Below are positions 11,525 through 23,559 of a stretch of 63,621 nucleotides of DNA, in pieces (within the stretch, counting starts at the first letter, position 1; the number at the start of each line of letters is the position of its first letter). The stretch comes from Penium margaritaceum. Its lineage: Eukaryota; Streptophyta; Zygnematophyceae; Desmidiales; Peniaceae. A program made the translations under genes and the position numbers. The stretch spans positions 14,608-78,228 of the forward strand of contig SZWC01004840.1 of the NCBI GenBank assembly GCA_023375785.1, read 5' to 3'. The notes below the pieces were generated by a model that worked only from the letters and a program-made list of their open reading frames with translations, was not told where the DNA came from and did not search any database.

Positions 11525-13731
11525 TAAGGGTGCACACAGATCCTCAACTCCATGGAAACTACGCATGAATCCGGATCCACATCCAGATTCGCGGTTCCGG
11601 ATCCAGGCTTGTGGATCCGGCTTTTATCTGCAGAACTTGACCCAGATCCAAGGGCATGGAGAGGGGGGGTTGGGGTAAAAAAACCTGACTAGACAACAGG
11701 TTCAATTCATCTGCGTAGCACACTCATATGTACATTCAAATTCGAATAGCTCAACATGCGCGCCCCGGTTTTGAATGGCGGAAATTTTCGCGACACGTCC
11801 GCGTGGTTGAAACTGCATGCCAGCCTGGAGCCCTTTCTGCATCGTTCATTGGTCTCATATCCCCTGAACTGCCATCCGACCAGCCACCTGTAGCAGCACA
11901 ACACTATCAGCACCATCAACGGCCGTCTATGGATTAGGCATACATAGCCGTTGATGAACAATGTCGCATCGTCTGTGGTCCCCAAAAGCGCAACCCGTCC
12001 ATGGCACTTGCACTGCCACGCTGTTTCCAAACACAAGACCTTGACGTTCTCCTCCTTATTTGATATCCAGAAGCTCTGTTTTGTGTTACTAGCCGTCATG
12101 GCCAAAGACAAAACTTGCCCCAATGATGAAGACAAATTGCTCGACTACAAGGAAGAAGACGAGGAGAAAGAAGAGGACAAGGGTGCCGTCGGTGACAAGT
12201 GCAAACGACAAGGAGAGAACTCCCTTATATGGGGATCCTTCAAGAAATTGGGTGTTGGTACAATGGCGCATGGCATGTGCTTACACTACACAAAGAACTC
12301 CGTGTAACCATTCTCCTTGTCGACTAAGAATGGCACCACCGGCGCTCTCTAGAAGCATATGCGCCTCATCCACTGCTATACGTGGCGGCAGCTGAAAGCC
12401 CTTGTCGCTGCCAACAAGCTCCCGGAGGCGAGAAGCGCGGTCACAGATGCTGACAGCAATGACGCAACGGCTCCTGAAGACTCACCAATCGCACATGGTG
12501 TGGCGGGTTTCGGCTACATCTTCAACAAGAAGTTTTTCTACTACATGTTGTGGAAGCATGCCATAGACAAAAACCTACCGTTTTTATCCATGCAGAGCTT
12601 CTGGCTTGCCACGGCTTTTGCGCACGCCAACCCCGCAGCAGCCAAACCTGGCAGTATGAAAATCGCCCGCAACATCCGTGTCGGTGCTACGGCGTTCCGT
12701 CAGCGCATCAAGACGCAGCTGGCAGAAGTCAAGTCGGCTATCTCCTTTACAAACGATAGCTAGAAATCCTGCAATAACATCAAGTACCTAGGTGTGACGG
12801 CGCACTAGATTAACAACGACTACAACGTGCGCACCATCACCCTTGGTTTTCCGGCCATCAAGGGAGCGCTACAGCCGAGAAACTCTTCTAGCTGCTGAAA
12901 GCCGCACTGCAGCAGTGGGAACTGTGGGACAGAGTCTTTTGTCTCTCCATGGACAACGAGAGTACCAACGACTCCCTTATTGACAACCACATGGGCCAGA
13001 ACAATAACTCCTTTGAAAGAGCCGGGCACATCAGGTGCCTTGGCCATGTCATGAACCTCGCCGTGGGAGATTTGTTGAAACAGCCTTGTGTGATGGCCAT
13101 CATTCAGCGGGTTAGGGCCATTGTAGTGTTCGTGTCACGGACGCTAACACGTGAAGAATCCTTGCAACAAGGCGTTGGTGCAGCGGGACTGATGTACAAG
13201 TGACTCCACGTGGACACAAAGACATGGTGGAATAGTGCTTTGGACATGTGTGAACGCGTGATTGCTGTGCGGTTTGTCGTTGAAGAGTGGTTGGAGCTTT
13301 ATGGCAGGGATGGCATGCAGCTCAAGCTGACGTTTGAGAATTGGGAGCTGATTGTGCTCGTTACTGTCACAATGAAGCCCTACAAGGGATTCATAGATGA
13401 CATCTCCGGGTCCTCGTATCCCACCCACGTCCTTGTCATTCCCTTCTACTCTTCCCTCCTTGATAAGATGCAGAGCTGGGGCGTGAAAGCTATGGCAGCA
13501 GAACGCAAGAGCAGGTACCAAGGTCAAGCTGGCCGTCTCGACTGCAAGGAACAGCTATTGGTGGAGCTGAAGGAGGGCATTACATCAAGCATCACCAAGC
13601 TGGACAAGTATGCAAAGTTGTACACCGACCGCCACGTGTTGGGAACTGCCATTGACCCTTGGTTCTACCTGCGTTTCTATGCAAACGTGCATCACAAGCT
13701 CGGCATCGCCAACCCAGCGGAGGTACACACT
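11525..13731 (+). mobile_element. hAT-1, truncated hAT transposon
   Basis: The left terminus TAAGGGTGCACACAGATCCT matches (inverted) the right terminus of hAT-2. A GGATCC-rich subterminal block, a CT/GA-rich tract and a 5' non-coding region collinear with 17090-17583 follow. The transposase reads on the plus strand. Homology to hAT-2 stops abruptly at about 13731, where an unrelated plus-strand copia integrase begins, so the 3' part and right terminus are lost. The right-hand TSD cannot therefore be tested. Confidence 0.85.
12098..13731 (+). pseudogene. hAT-1 transposase, partial
   Basis: This is a cut-and-paste transposase of the hAT superfamily, normally nuclear. The start ATG at 12098 (MAKDKTCPNDEDK) is shared with hAT-2. 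An acidic stretch is followed by a BED zinc finger (SLIWGSFKKLG, MCLHY, where hAT-2 has CLHC, then KHMRLIH). The catalytic core includes AISFTNDS, corresponding to the hAT-2 motif FTDEGW, and HIRCLGHVMNLAVGDLL. A downstream TWWNSALDMCERV and KEGITSSITKLDKYAKLY block is conserved with hAT-2. At least four in-frame stops and a frameshift are present, and the C-terminal dimerisation domain is missing. Confidence 0.85.
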
Positions 13732-13743
13732 TGCTGATGACGT

Positions 13744-14366
13744 GTGTGCCTTGCTTTCTGAGACCTTTATGTCCCCGCTCTTTGCCTTTGAGGTGATGAG
13801 AAACATGGCTTGGGAGTAGACCGGTCCTCTCCCACGGTCCGTCACACCGTTTGAATGGTGGCATGGCCGTCGTGCTTACCTTCACCCTGCACAAGTGTGG
13901 AACTGCATTGCCTCTGTCTCACTTCTAGACAATATCTGCGATGGGAAGTTGTCTCCCCACGGTCGCCTTTGCAAATTGCTTGGCATCTCTGCCCAGTCTA
14001 AGGCCAGGCGTTTCGGGGATCTCCAACATCACCGTGTCATTGAGTCGCGCGATGCTCTACTCTTTGAGTCTATCTTTCTTTGTGACCCTGATCATTGTGC
14101 CTCCATGTATGCCCTCTCTTGGTTCTTTGTGCTGGGAAGGGGATCCTCCCAGCTCGGGCTCACCCTCATCGCCTGGTCTGTCGGCGCCACCTACATCTCA
14201 CCCGTCTGTTGTGCCCCTACCACCGTCATCGTCATCTGATGTTCCCTCACCCACTGGGTCAGCCTCCCCTCTGTGTCCGGCATTGTCCTCGTCATTGTCA
14301 TCTGATGTTATTCCCCCACCCCGGGATCATTCTCTCCTCGATATGCGACATCCTCTCCTTGGTCAT
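13744..14366 (+). pseudogene. copia-3 integrase C-terminus and linker
   Basis: Translation gives SPLFAFEVMRNMAWE, a stop, then TGPLPRSVTPFEWWHGRR, which aligns to the copia-1 integrase (FAFEVFAYMTW, VTPYELWFGHR). HRVIESRDALLFES is the C-terminal integrase motif. A Ser/Pro-rich linker typical of this family follows. The integrase catalytic core is absent because the element starts at the hAT-1 junction. Stops and frame changes make it non-functional. Confidence 0.75.
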
Positions 14367-14374
14367 CCCCTGTC

Positions 14375-17300
14375 TAAGGCTGAACATGGTTCCTATCCGC
14401 GGAGATTCAGGAGGATCCGGATCCGTGGTATGGGTCCTCCACCTGGATCCGGAACGGGGTAACGGATCCTTGGATTCACGGATCTTGGATCCGGATCTGT
14501 GAAAATGTCATCATGCATGTGAAATTTTCTAACCATGTCTTTCACTTTTTATTTCGATGTCTACTCAGAGCATCAATTGTCAGACTTAAGTTCTTCCCAT
14601 ATTTTTTACATTCACACACATTGTCATGGAATAATGGTGTCAATTAAGCACAAACACTAATTATCCAGTGAAATGTGGTCAACATGCCATCATGTCTCTA
14701 ATGCTGAGATTAAGTCTAAGCATGTTCAGCTACCCCTCCCTCCCCACTTTCACCTACACCCTCCCCTTCCCCCCCACCTGTACCCCCATCTTCACCCTCA
14801 TCTTCACCCTTTTCTTCCAGATCTTCCTCAAGAGCTAGATCACCACAACGACGTGAATTCACCCATGCCTCTTCTGCTACCAAATCTGGTGCTACCTCTC
14901 CGTTAGCTTCTACAAGGAAGTTCACTAGAGTTGGATCGTTGATCCATGACTTCAGCAGCATGAGGCTCTCCACTGTCAGGTCTACAAGAGACTGCTTGAA
15001 GTTGGTGATGACGTAGCGGCCCAGAGAAAAGAGCCATTCTGAGGGTGTGCTATTGGCTGAAACTGCGAGGAGGTCCGTGGCGGGTGTTTTTGTCACTACT
15101 GCAGTACAAAGAGAACAAAAGTTAGTCTGGGGCACACGTGACTGGAGCCTTGTTTCCAAAATGACTAAACAAGAATGTAGGTTTACGTGAAGCTGGAGCT
15201 GATCTAGTCATTGATGCAGCAAGAGAAGAGTCTATGCAGTTGTGAACCTGAAGCTGCTCTAGACCGTTGGTACTGCTGGCTGCAGCCACAGCTGCGGCAG
15301 CCTCCACTGCAGCCTTGCAGAGTTCCACTTGCAAGTATTATGCAGTATGGCCTGAGCAGCTCCACCACCTTCGCGTGTAGCTCCACTGGGTTAGCGATGC
15401 CAAGCTTGGGATGCACGTTTCCGTAGAAACACGGGTGGAACTGAGGGTCGAGGGCGGTTGCCAACACGCGGCGGTCGGTGCACAACTTTGCATACTTTTC
15501 CAGCTTGGTGATACTCGATATCATGCCCTCCTTCAGCTCCACCAGCGGCTGTTCCTTGCAGTCGAGACAGACAGCTTGACCTCAGCGCATAATCTTGAGT
15601 TCTGCTGCCACAGCTTTCATGACCTAGCTCTGCATCTTGTCAAGGAGGGAAGAGTATAAGGGAATGAAAAGGGAGAGGGTGGGTTATGAGGACTCGGATA
15701 TGTCATCTATGAAGCCCTGGTAGGGCTTCACGATGACAGTAACGAGTGCAATCAGCTCCCAGTCCTCAAACATTGGCTTGAGCTGCGCGCCATCCCTGCT
15801 ATAAAGCTTCAACCACTCTTCAACGACAGACCACACAGAAATCACGCACTCACACATGTCCAAAGCATTGTTCTAATGTGTCTCTGTGTCCAGGTGGAGT
15901 GACTTGTACGTCAGTCCCGCTGCTTCAATGGCTTGCTGCAAGGATTCTTCACGTGTTGGCGTCTGTGTCACAAACACTTCGATGGACCTAACCCGCTGAA
16001 TGATGGCCATCACGCAAGGTTCATGACATGGCCGAGGCATTTGATATGCCCGGCTTTGTCAAAGGAGTCGTTGTTCCGGACCATGCGGTCGTCGACGAGG
16101 GAGTCATTGGTCCTCTCGTTGTCCATGGAGAGACAAAAGACTCTGTCCCACAGTTCCCACTGCTGCAGTGCGGCTTTCGGCAGCTAGAAGAGGTTCTCGG
16201 CTATAGCGCTACCCTTGATGGCCGGGAAAGCAAGGGCGATGGTGCGCACGTTGTAGTCGGTGTTAATCTTGTGCGCCATCATGCCTAGGTACTTGATGTT
16301 GTTGCAGGATTTCCAGCCTTCATCTGTAAAGGAGATAGTTGACTTGACTTCTGCCAGCTGCGTCTTGATGCGCTGACGGAACGCCTTGGCACCGACGCGG
16401 ATGTTGCGGGCAATTGTCATGCAGCCAGGAATGGCTGCTGCGGGGTTGGCATGTGCAAAAGCCTCGGCAAGCCAGAAGCTCTCCATGGACAAAAACGACA
16501 GGTTTTTGTTCACGGCATGCTTCCACAACATGCAATGGAAAGACTTCTGATGAAGATGTAGCCGACATCCACCACACCACGTGTGATTGGTGAGTCTTTG
16601 GGAGACGTTGCATCACCACCATCAGCATCCGCGACCGTGCTTCTTGCCTCCTGGAGCTTGTTGGCAGCAACAAGGGCTTTCAGCTGCAACCACTTATCAT
16701 GGTGTATGATGCGTATATGCTTCCAGAGAGTGCCGGTGGTGCCGTTCTTAGCCGATAGGGAGACTGGTTGCACAGGGTTCTTCGTGCAGTGTAAGCACAT
16801 GCCATGCGCCCTTGGATCGATACCCAGTTTCTTGAAGGACCCCCAGATAAGGGAGTTCTCTCTCCGTCGTTTGCGCTTGTCACCAATGGCACCCTCGTCC
16901 TCATCTTGCTCCTCGTCGTCTTCCCTGTCGTCGAGCACTTTGTCTTCATCAGTAGGGCGGGTGTCGTCTTCAGCCATGATGGCTAGTGACACAAAACAGA
17001 GCTGTTGGATGCCAAACAAGAAGGAGAATGTCAAGGTCTCCTGCTCGTAAACAGCGTGGCAGTACAAGTGCCATGGATAGGTTGCGCAGTTGGGGACCAC
17101 CGACGATGTGAGGATGTCCATCAATTACTATTTATGCCTAATCCATAGACGGCAATTGATGGTGCTGATGATACTGTGCGGCTACAGGTGGCTGGTCAGT
17201 CGGCAGTTCAGGAGATATCAGACCAATGAACGATGCAGAAAGGGCTCCAGGCTGGTAATTTCACAGGTTTCAAGCTGTTTACACGCATGATGCATGTGTC

Positions 17301-17583
17301 AAACATGCAGACGTGTCGCAAAAAAGTCTGCCATTTGAAACTGGGGCGTGCATGTTGAGCTGTTCGAGTTTGAATGTGCAAATGAGTGTGCTACGTGAAT
17401 GACTTGAGCCGGATGTCTAGTCAGGTTTTCTTACTCCCAGCCCCCCTCCCCAGCCCTTGGATCCAGGCCAGGATCCGCAGATACAAGCAAGATCTACAAT
17501 CCTGAATCCGGAACCGTGAATCTGGATCTGGATCCGGATTCATGGGTAGTTTCCACGGAGCACAGGATCCGTGTGCACCCTTA
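14375..17583 (-). mobile_element. hAT-2, full-length hAT transposon
   Basis: This 3.2-kb element has both termini: left TAAGGCTGAACATGGTTCCT and right (inverted) TAAGGGTGCACACGGATCCT. It is flanked by 8-bp target duplications CCCCTGTC (14367-14374) and CCCTTGTC (17584-17591), one mismatch apart. The subterminal 100-150 bp at each end are packed with GGATCC and GGATCCGGATCC-type motifs. Transposase is on the minus strand with its 5' end near the right terminus. The insertion lies in the linker of copia-3. An 8-bp TSD and a BED/HATC transposase define the hAT superfamily. Confidence 0.93.
14716..16976 (-). pseudogene. hAT-2 transposase
   Basis: The start ATG at 16974-16976 opens MAEDDTRPTDEDKVL. 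An acidic and then basic segment (KRKRRR) follows, then a BED zinc finger with intact ligands (CLHC, KHIRIIHHD). The catalytic-core motif FTDEGWKS is near 16310, and AGHIKCLGHVMNLA, followed by a stop, is near 16030-16070. The block ELKEGMISSITKLEKYAKL and DPQFHPCF is at 15204-15542. The C-terminal hAT dimerisation domain is at 14716-15159 (PSEWLFSLGRYV, VESLMLLKSWIN) and ends in a Glu/Gly-rich tail. Several frameshifts and stops interrupt the coding region, so this copy is probably not active. Confidence 0.88.
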
Positions 17584-17899
17584 CCCTTGTCTCCTCTATG
17601 CCTTCCCCTCCAACTGTGCATCCATCGTCCCTAGTTCTTGTCACGCCCGAGACATTGGTTGCACCTAAGCCCGTGTCCCCTTGTGTCCGTGGGAGGCAGT
17701 TGGATATGCTCTCTGCTCGCCCTAATGCCAGTAGTTCATCTCATCCTGGGACCTCTCACTTGACCCCTTCCACATCTTAGACACATCCAGAGTTCTTACC
17801 TCACCCCATTGGTATTTATGCCCTTGGACTGGCCACTGGGGTTTTGCACCCCAACACGCGTCTTGGGTACTCCCTCATTGTGGGGGGTTCCAGTATGCA

Positions 17900-18590
17900 T
17901 TTGAGGCATCTGTGTTAGGCAGTGTTGTCAAGTGTCATGTCACCACCGGAGTAGTTTCACTGCCACTGGAGTCCACAGTGTGTCAGGCGCGAGAGTCGTC
18001 TGATGCCTAACTGTGGGAAGAAGTGATGCTTGAGGAACTTGATGCCTTGGAAGAGCATGTTATTTACTAGTTTGTAGATCTAGGTGGATCTGGTGATCCG
18101 ATGGCACTGAGAAGGTGTGGCATCTGTGGAAGGCTCTCTACGGCCTGAAGTAGTCTCCATGCTGCTGGAACGAGGAGATTACCTAAAATCTCGAGCAGGG
18201 GGAATACCAATTCAATACAGTTGATCCTAGGCTATTTGTGAATCAGCAGTCTACATCGCTTCTTGCATCCTGGTGTACGTCTATGACTTGCTGACCGCAT
18301 CACCCAATATCTCATCAGTGTGCTCAGTGAAGAAGCTGTTACGGTGTGTGTACAAGATGAAGGACCTGGGACCTACTTCAGTCTTTTTGGGGATGGAATT
18401 TGAGCTCAATTGCCAGCAAAACACTCCTCATGTCCACCAAGAATATCTGTGCAAGAGATATTTGTGTCATCTAGGTGGATACTGGGCGGGAGCAAGCTGA
18501 TTTTCTCATTAAAGCACTGAGTAGGAACATGTTCAAGGCAGTCGTACATGCCGTAGACCTACTGTGTGCTCGTGATGTACCTGGATGATG
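17900..18590 (+). pseudogene. copia-3 RT/RNase H remnant
   Basis: KALYGLK-type sequence near 18125 is followed by RT at 18273-18500 (VYDLLTASP, YKMKDLGPTSVFLGME). The RT box reads YVYD rather than YVDD. After HQEYLCKRYL the sequence jumps directly to the RNase H end (QADFLIKALSRNMFKAVVHAV), a deletion of most of the connection and RNase H domains. There is no functional protein. The 3' LTR expected after this point was not recognised. Confidence 0.75.
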
Positions 18591-18599
18591 GCGTTGGTG

Positions 18600-19555
18600 C
18601 TTCTTCCTATATGTTCATATGTGCAGAGCAGTGTCGCTTGTATTTCTTGCTGAAGTTTTTCTCGTGGTGTTTTTCCCTGCGCATGCGTCACATGGGGGTC
18701 ATGGGTGAGTGTTAGTTTATGTGTCACTAATACATGTTGCACACATATCACTCTCGCAAGTGATGGAAGAGCTCGACAACACATGGCGGATTACCACTTG
18801 ATGGTGATGCCAGTGATTGGAGAGACAAAAAGGCAGTGGGCAACCGGAAGGTTGGACCCAGAACTCCATGGAATGTCATGATGCATTTTTTTGTAGAATT
18901 AACTACAAAATCCAACCTGGATTATACTCTTACAGCTTCATGTTGTCTGGAGGGAGGAGCCCAGGTTTGACCCCCAAGGCAGAACGCTACTGGATTTTGA
19001 CCGGCAGCATACTCTGGGTTGAGGACGAGAAGATGTGGTTCAAGCAACGCTGTGGGCAAAACAATATGGTTGTAGGTGATATCACGATGTACCCGACCTT
19101 GGGGGATCTTTTCCCACCTGTTCCTCCTTACGTCACATTGACTCTCGTGTTACCCACCTTTTTCTAACGTCTGCTTGCAACAATCCATGGCCATTGTTTG
19201 TCTTCTTGCACTCTGTGTATGACAAATTTATCTGAGCTGGTCCCTTGTCTCCCTCGCCATCAGCTACATTACTAACCTAGGCCCTCACTTCTGTGAGGCT
19301 TGTTACTCAGTCTACTATCCAATCAGGAAAATGCACTAGTTTATGGCCTGTGGCGTTTCTCAGTGAGTCAGAGGTTCGACAGCTCCAACCCCAGGTGTCT
19401 TCTGATTTTCCTGAAAATTTGATCATACCACAACATGCATACTGCAAACACAGTCGTGAAGTCAGAATAAACTAGAGAACTACACATGAGAGTTATGGCT
19501 GCCTGAACCTAGGCAGATTCTATGTTGTTAAGAACGGGCATCAATGAATGTTGGT
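18600..19555. other. unassigned, one 116-aa open frame
   Basis: A plus-strand frame at 18817-19167 starts MERQKGSGQPEGW and contains SYSFMLSGGRSPGLTPKAERYW; I do not recognise it. The rest has no coding signature. It lies between the end of copia-3 and the gypsy D chromodomain and may hold the missing LTR of either. The sequence ATCATACCACAACA near 19428-19441 equals the end of the copia-2 LTR, a hint that a copia LTR remnant is here. Confidence 0.4.
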
Positions 19556-19940
19556 GACATGAGCGTCAGTGGCCGCTATCAATGGAGCTGGTTGCGCACT
19601 GCTACAAAGAAAAGGAATCCACACAAGGAGTCAAAATCCACACCTCCCAAAATGGTCTACGTCCCCTCCATCACTCAATGTGCACCGTTGCCAACGTCCA
19701 CCGAGTCAGTCTTCTACACATGTACACAAACCAAGAGGTCATAGTACAGATCAGTCATAAAGTGCACGTGAAAATCACAACAAGTACCTGGTCAAGTGGC
19801 ATGGCTACGATGCCTTGCACAAGATCTGGGAACCCTATGACAATCCCTCAGACGTCAATCATCTGATCGTTGACTGCTGTAGGCGTCACCGGCCTCCGTC
19901 TGCTAACGCACCAGGACGTTACGGCTGAAAGGAGGGGAAG
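19556..19940 (+). pseudogene. gypsy D integrase tail with chromodomain
   Basis: Translation near 19770-19870 gives YLVKWHGYDALHKIWEPYDN, the conserved half of a chromodomain, followed by a short basic tail and stop. This domain sits at the integrase C-terminus of chromovirus-type Ty3/gypsy elements and targets integration to modified chromatin. Upstream sequence is too decayed to read. A purine tract (AAAGGAGGGGAAG) precedes the LTR at 19941. Confidence 0.8.
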
Positions 19941-20484
19941 TGTTATGTTCCAGATGTACACGAGTCCCAAACTCTACAGTGGGCATTTTATCCTTACACT
20001 TGTGGCCTTCCACGCGTTTATCTCAGAATTCCTACATTGTTTGGCTGAGGGAATTTTGCCCACCTGCCCCGACCTCCGGTGTTCCGCTTCGGAAGGATTT
20101 GACGAATGCGATCAGTTTCCATAAGGGTTGATGGATGTATCGTGAATCACATCAATGTTTTGGAATTTTTTGGTCAACATTTGACGACACTAGACTTCTG
20201 TAAAATGGCGCCTTGATATTCTTGAAACCCCTTGACTTCTTGATGGATTTTCTTGAAGTAACCACTCACAACGCGGCGTCCAACTCGTTGCTAAACTCGA
20301 GCATCCAAGACCCAACATATACCTCACGGTTTTTCTCACTATTGTAAACATGCATTCAACATATTCAACACTTCCCATTGAATTACACTTACTGATATAC
20401 AAAAAAATTCTAATTGTCCAAATTATAATTGTCTTTGGTTCCGCACTCATCCCTGTAACCACCTACGTTCTGCTCGACGTAACA
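19941..20484 (+). repeat. gypsy D 3' LTR
   Basis: A 544-bp LTR, beginning TGTTATGTTCCAG and ending CTCGACGTAACA, directly after the purine tract. Homologous LTRs occur at 26594, 33237, 42482 and 52227. Confidence 0.85.
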
Positions 20485-20507
20485 TTTGCTCTGAGAATAG
20501 CTGGTTG

Positions 20508-20800
20508 TGTTATGTCCCTGACGCACACAAGTCCCTAAACTCCGCAAGTGGATGTTTTTGTTCTTCCATTTGTGGCGCGTCGCATTAAGAAATCAAGATT
20601 TTCACGCTGTTTGGCCAAGGGCATTTTTTAGCTACCTGCCCCGAACCCCGGTGTTCCGTTCCCAAAGGTTCTCACTACTTTGACCACTTTCCAGAATGGT
20701 CAACAGACATATCATGAACCATATCAATGTTCTGATACTCGTTGGTCAACTTCTCGACAGCGCTGGAATTTTATAAAACCATGCCTCAATTCATCTCTAC
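20508..20800 (+). repeat. truncated gypsy LTR (gypsy E)
   Basis: A second LTR start, TGTTATGTCCCTGACG, lies 23 bp after the gypsy D LTR in the same orientation. It aligns to about the first half of the family LTR and stops before the usual GTAACA end. Confidence 0.7.
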
Positions 20801-21560
20801 GATTCAAGAGTTAAAAGAATTCACGACAACAATGATGAACGAAGCGAGTGCACCTGACTACAAGCAGCAGTAATCGGCGAAGTCTCCAAGGATGGAGGAT
20901 TAGTAGCACACGAACAATGACGGTCTTCACATGGACCAGGCCACAGTGATAGCTATCGTGGTGAATGGCTCAATATCGATGAATCCAATACACAACCCTC
21001 TGACAGATCCCTTGGGCTTGGCCAATCCTTTGCCCCCACCAATGGCTTCCGGGATGACACCTGGAGCGATGGAAGGCACTGGCTGACAAGCATGCATCAA
21101 CGAAGATCTTTATCAAAATTTGTCGGGACTCGAGAACCTCAACAAACATCTGCTTGTGCATAAAGCAGTACTCACCAACATAAATGTAAAATTATGGAGT
21201 GAATTCCATATTTGACCGGAGTCATTCAATCTTGCAAACTCAAAATGGGCCAATGGTCAGGATGTGGCTGACGAACTTAGAGGTGTACTTCGTCGTTGCT
21301 AGGGTCAACAATGACAAGAAGAAAATTGACCTCGTGGCCTCGCTTTTTGTGGCACAACTTTGAATTGGTGGTCTGACCTAAAAACTACCCCTCGACGGCA
21401 AGAGATCGGTCGAGCTAGATACACGGCTCACGCGACCACTCTCAAATCGTCGACGGCATGTGCTCTACCTCTCAAGAAGATCAATCTGACGTGACATGAC
21501 TCCCTCACCCCTCGTTGCGTGGGTCGCTTGACCATAGACAGATCTCGATTTTGACCAGCA
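20801..21560 (+). pseudogene. gypsy E Gag fragment
   Basis: This is capsid-like sequence of a Ty3/gypsy element. The clearest part, near 21230-21360, translates to MWLTNLEVYFVVARVNNDKK followed by KIDLVASLFVAQL, matching the usual gypsy Gag core, in which a W/E-Y pair precedes a 'KI..A...L' helix. An earlier frame carries QELKEFTTTMMNEASAPDYK and a coil-like stretch. Stops and frame changes are frequent. No protease or RT follows, so the element is cut near 21560. Confidence 0.65.
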
Positions 21561-22049
21561 ATGCTGACGTAGACCAATCTGCTACTCATTTATGCCCAAT
21601 CACCCCAAATCCACACACTTGATAATGTGTGTACAACACTGAAACAAATGGTGAGGATACTTCAAAGAAAACAGCCTAGCCAATTGTCAATGTTCCCTGG
21701 AAGTGAATGGTTTGAATTATGTTCACAGATACCTTTGTGTACATGACCACAAGACATTCTCATAAATGGATAAAGAAATGGATGCACTTTGTTTTGTTTT
21801 CAAACACTTCTCTACAACAATTGTCGAGAAACACTAAAACACATGCCTTCTCACTTGGTCACCTAATTTTTACTTTATGTAAAGTTAATGTTATGATTGT
21901 AATTATAGTGCTGAAGTTGAATTGTACTAGTTTCTTCAAACTCCTAGTCAAGAACGCTTTTGTAACAATCAATCAGAATGTTACATGGTCGTCATGATTT
22001 TTTTTTTCAACGCTTGAGCTCCTCTCTCACTCTCGGTAGTCCAAATATT
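21561..22049. other. AT-rich unassigned DNA
   Basis: The A/T content is higher than on either side. The open frame at 21719-21997 has no recognisable domain. No repeat structure was seen. Confidence 0.4.
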
Positions 22050-23523
22050 TTGCGAGGGTGTATTGCGAAGTGTACCAGGAGGGAGGGTGATTAAATACAC
22101 ATGTGAATAAATGCACTATGTAAATTTTGGTGTTCAATCATGATACACTCCCCGATACACTCCTTCAATGCACTCATAGTGTTTGGGGGAGGGGGCGGGA
22201 AGCTCTCATTAGGGTGCAGGTTTTTCGTCGTCAAGGTGTGACTAGGATTTTCTATTGCATCCACATCCCAAGCACCGTCTTATGCCAAAGATTTATGATT
22301 TTTTTAAACTATGAGCAAAAACACAGATAAATAATTTTTCGCCTATTGGATGTCTACCGGCTATAACTAGCGAAAACTTATCCAAATGAAATTCAATCTT
22401 TTGAGAGAGGGGATAATCTACCCCTCCCTCGCTATCATTAGGTACTCATTAGTGCATTGGGTTGTGTGTTGGGAGAGGGGCAGTAACAATACACAAGTGT
22501 ACAAATTCATTTGTGTATATTTTTTAGAAGATTCATTTTACACATCCCGATACACATCTCCAATACACTTCTGTTGTTCGGCTGGAGAGGGATGTGGTTA
22601 CATATTTCGCAAGGTGCGAATAACATTTTATGGTTGAGCACTAGCCCTTGCAGTATTAAGTTACCAAAATCCGTCAGCTGACTCTGATCGACGGCTGAGA
22701 TCAGGTTTCGTCTACTTCCCATTGAATACACATGTGTATTTATATGGATGTCTACCAGATACTCCTTTCGATACAGACTCCAGATACACTCTTCAATTTT
22801 GCGAGGGGGAGGGGGGGGGCTCGTCGTCCTCCCCCCTCTAGTCATAGAGTATTTTGAGGGGTATATTGGGTAGTGTATCTGGAGGGACGTTGAATGAATA
22901 CACAAGTGTAGAAATACAATTGTGTACATTTACGAGCGAATTACAATATATTTCCCAATACACTCCCCCAATACACTCGAGGTGTTTTGGAGGGGGGGAA
23001 TTCGATTGGGGTTCTCTTTTTCAATTCACATAGTGTCCATAGTGCATAATGTGCGAGTGAAGTCAATCTCTTCTCCCTTTTCCGGGTGTTGTCAGTTTAT
23101 TACGATTAATTTCCTTGATTGAGAAGAATATACATAAAAATAGATACATAAGCATATTTTTGGCGGCATCTTCAAGATGTCCCCACTTACCCATACACTC
23201 TCCACATACAGTTGTCACATATGGAGGGAGGGACGGGGCGCATCCCGCCCCCCCTCCCCCCTCCCGTACTTGAAAGTGTATTGCTGGGATGCATTGGGAA
23301 GTGAAGTGTATCTGGAGGGGGGCGTATCTAATACAAAAGTGCATAAATACACAAGTGTACAGTCTTGTGTTGGTTCATGATACACTCTCCAATACATAAC
23401 CACAACACACTCACAGTGAATGGGGTGGGGGGGGGGGTCTGGTGAGATCAGAAAATACATTATTGTACAATTTTCCGGATCTCCATGATACACTGCCCAC
23501 TACATTCACCAGATACACTTGGG

Positions 23524-23559
<36 letters not shown>

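Larger units (their letters stand above)
13732..18600 (+). mobile_element. copia-3 fragment interrupted by hAT-2
   Basis: This is a plus-strand copia remnant without identified LTRs. It starts inside the integrase domain at the hAT-1 junction and continues through the Ser/Pro-rich linker to 14374. It resumes at 17584 after hAT-2 and ends with a shortened RT/RNase H. An internal deletion joins mid-RT to the end of RNase H. Same broad family as copia-1 by motif content. Confidence 0.8.

Noticed and set aside
18817-19167. A 116-residue host protein
   Set aside because: No recognisable domain, no splice or neighbour support, and it lies between two transposon remnants; kept only as an unassigned open frame.
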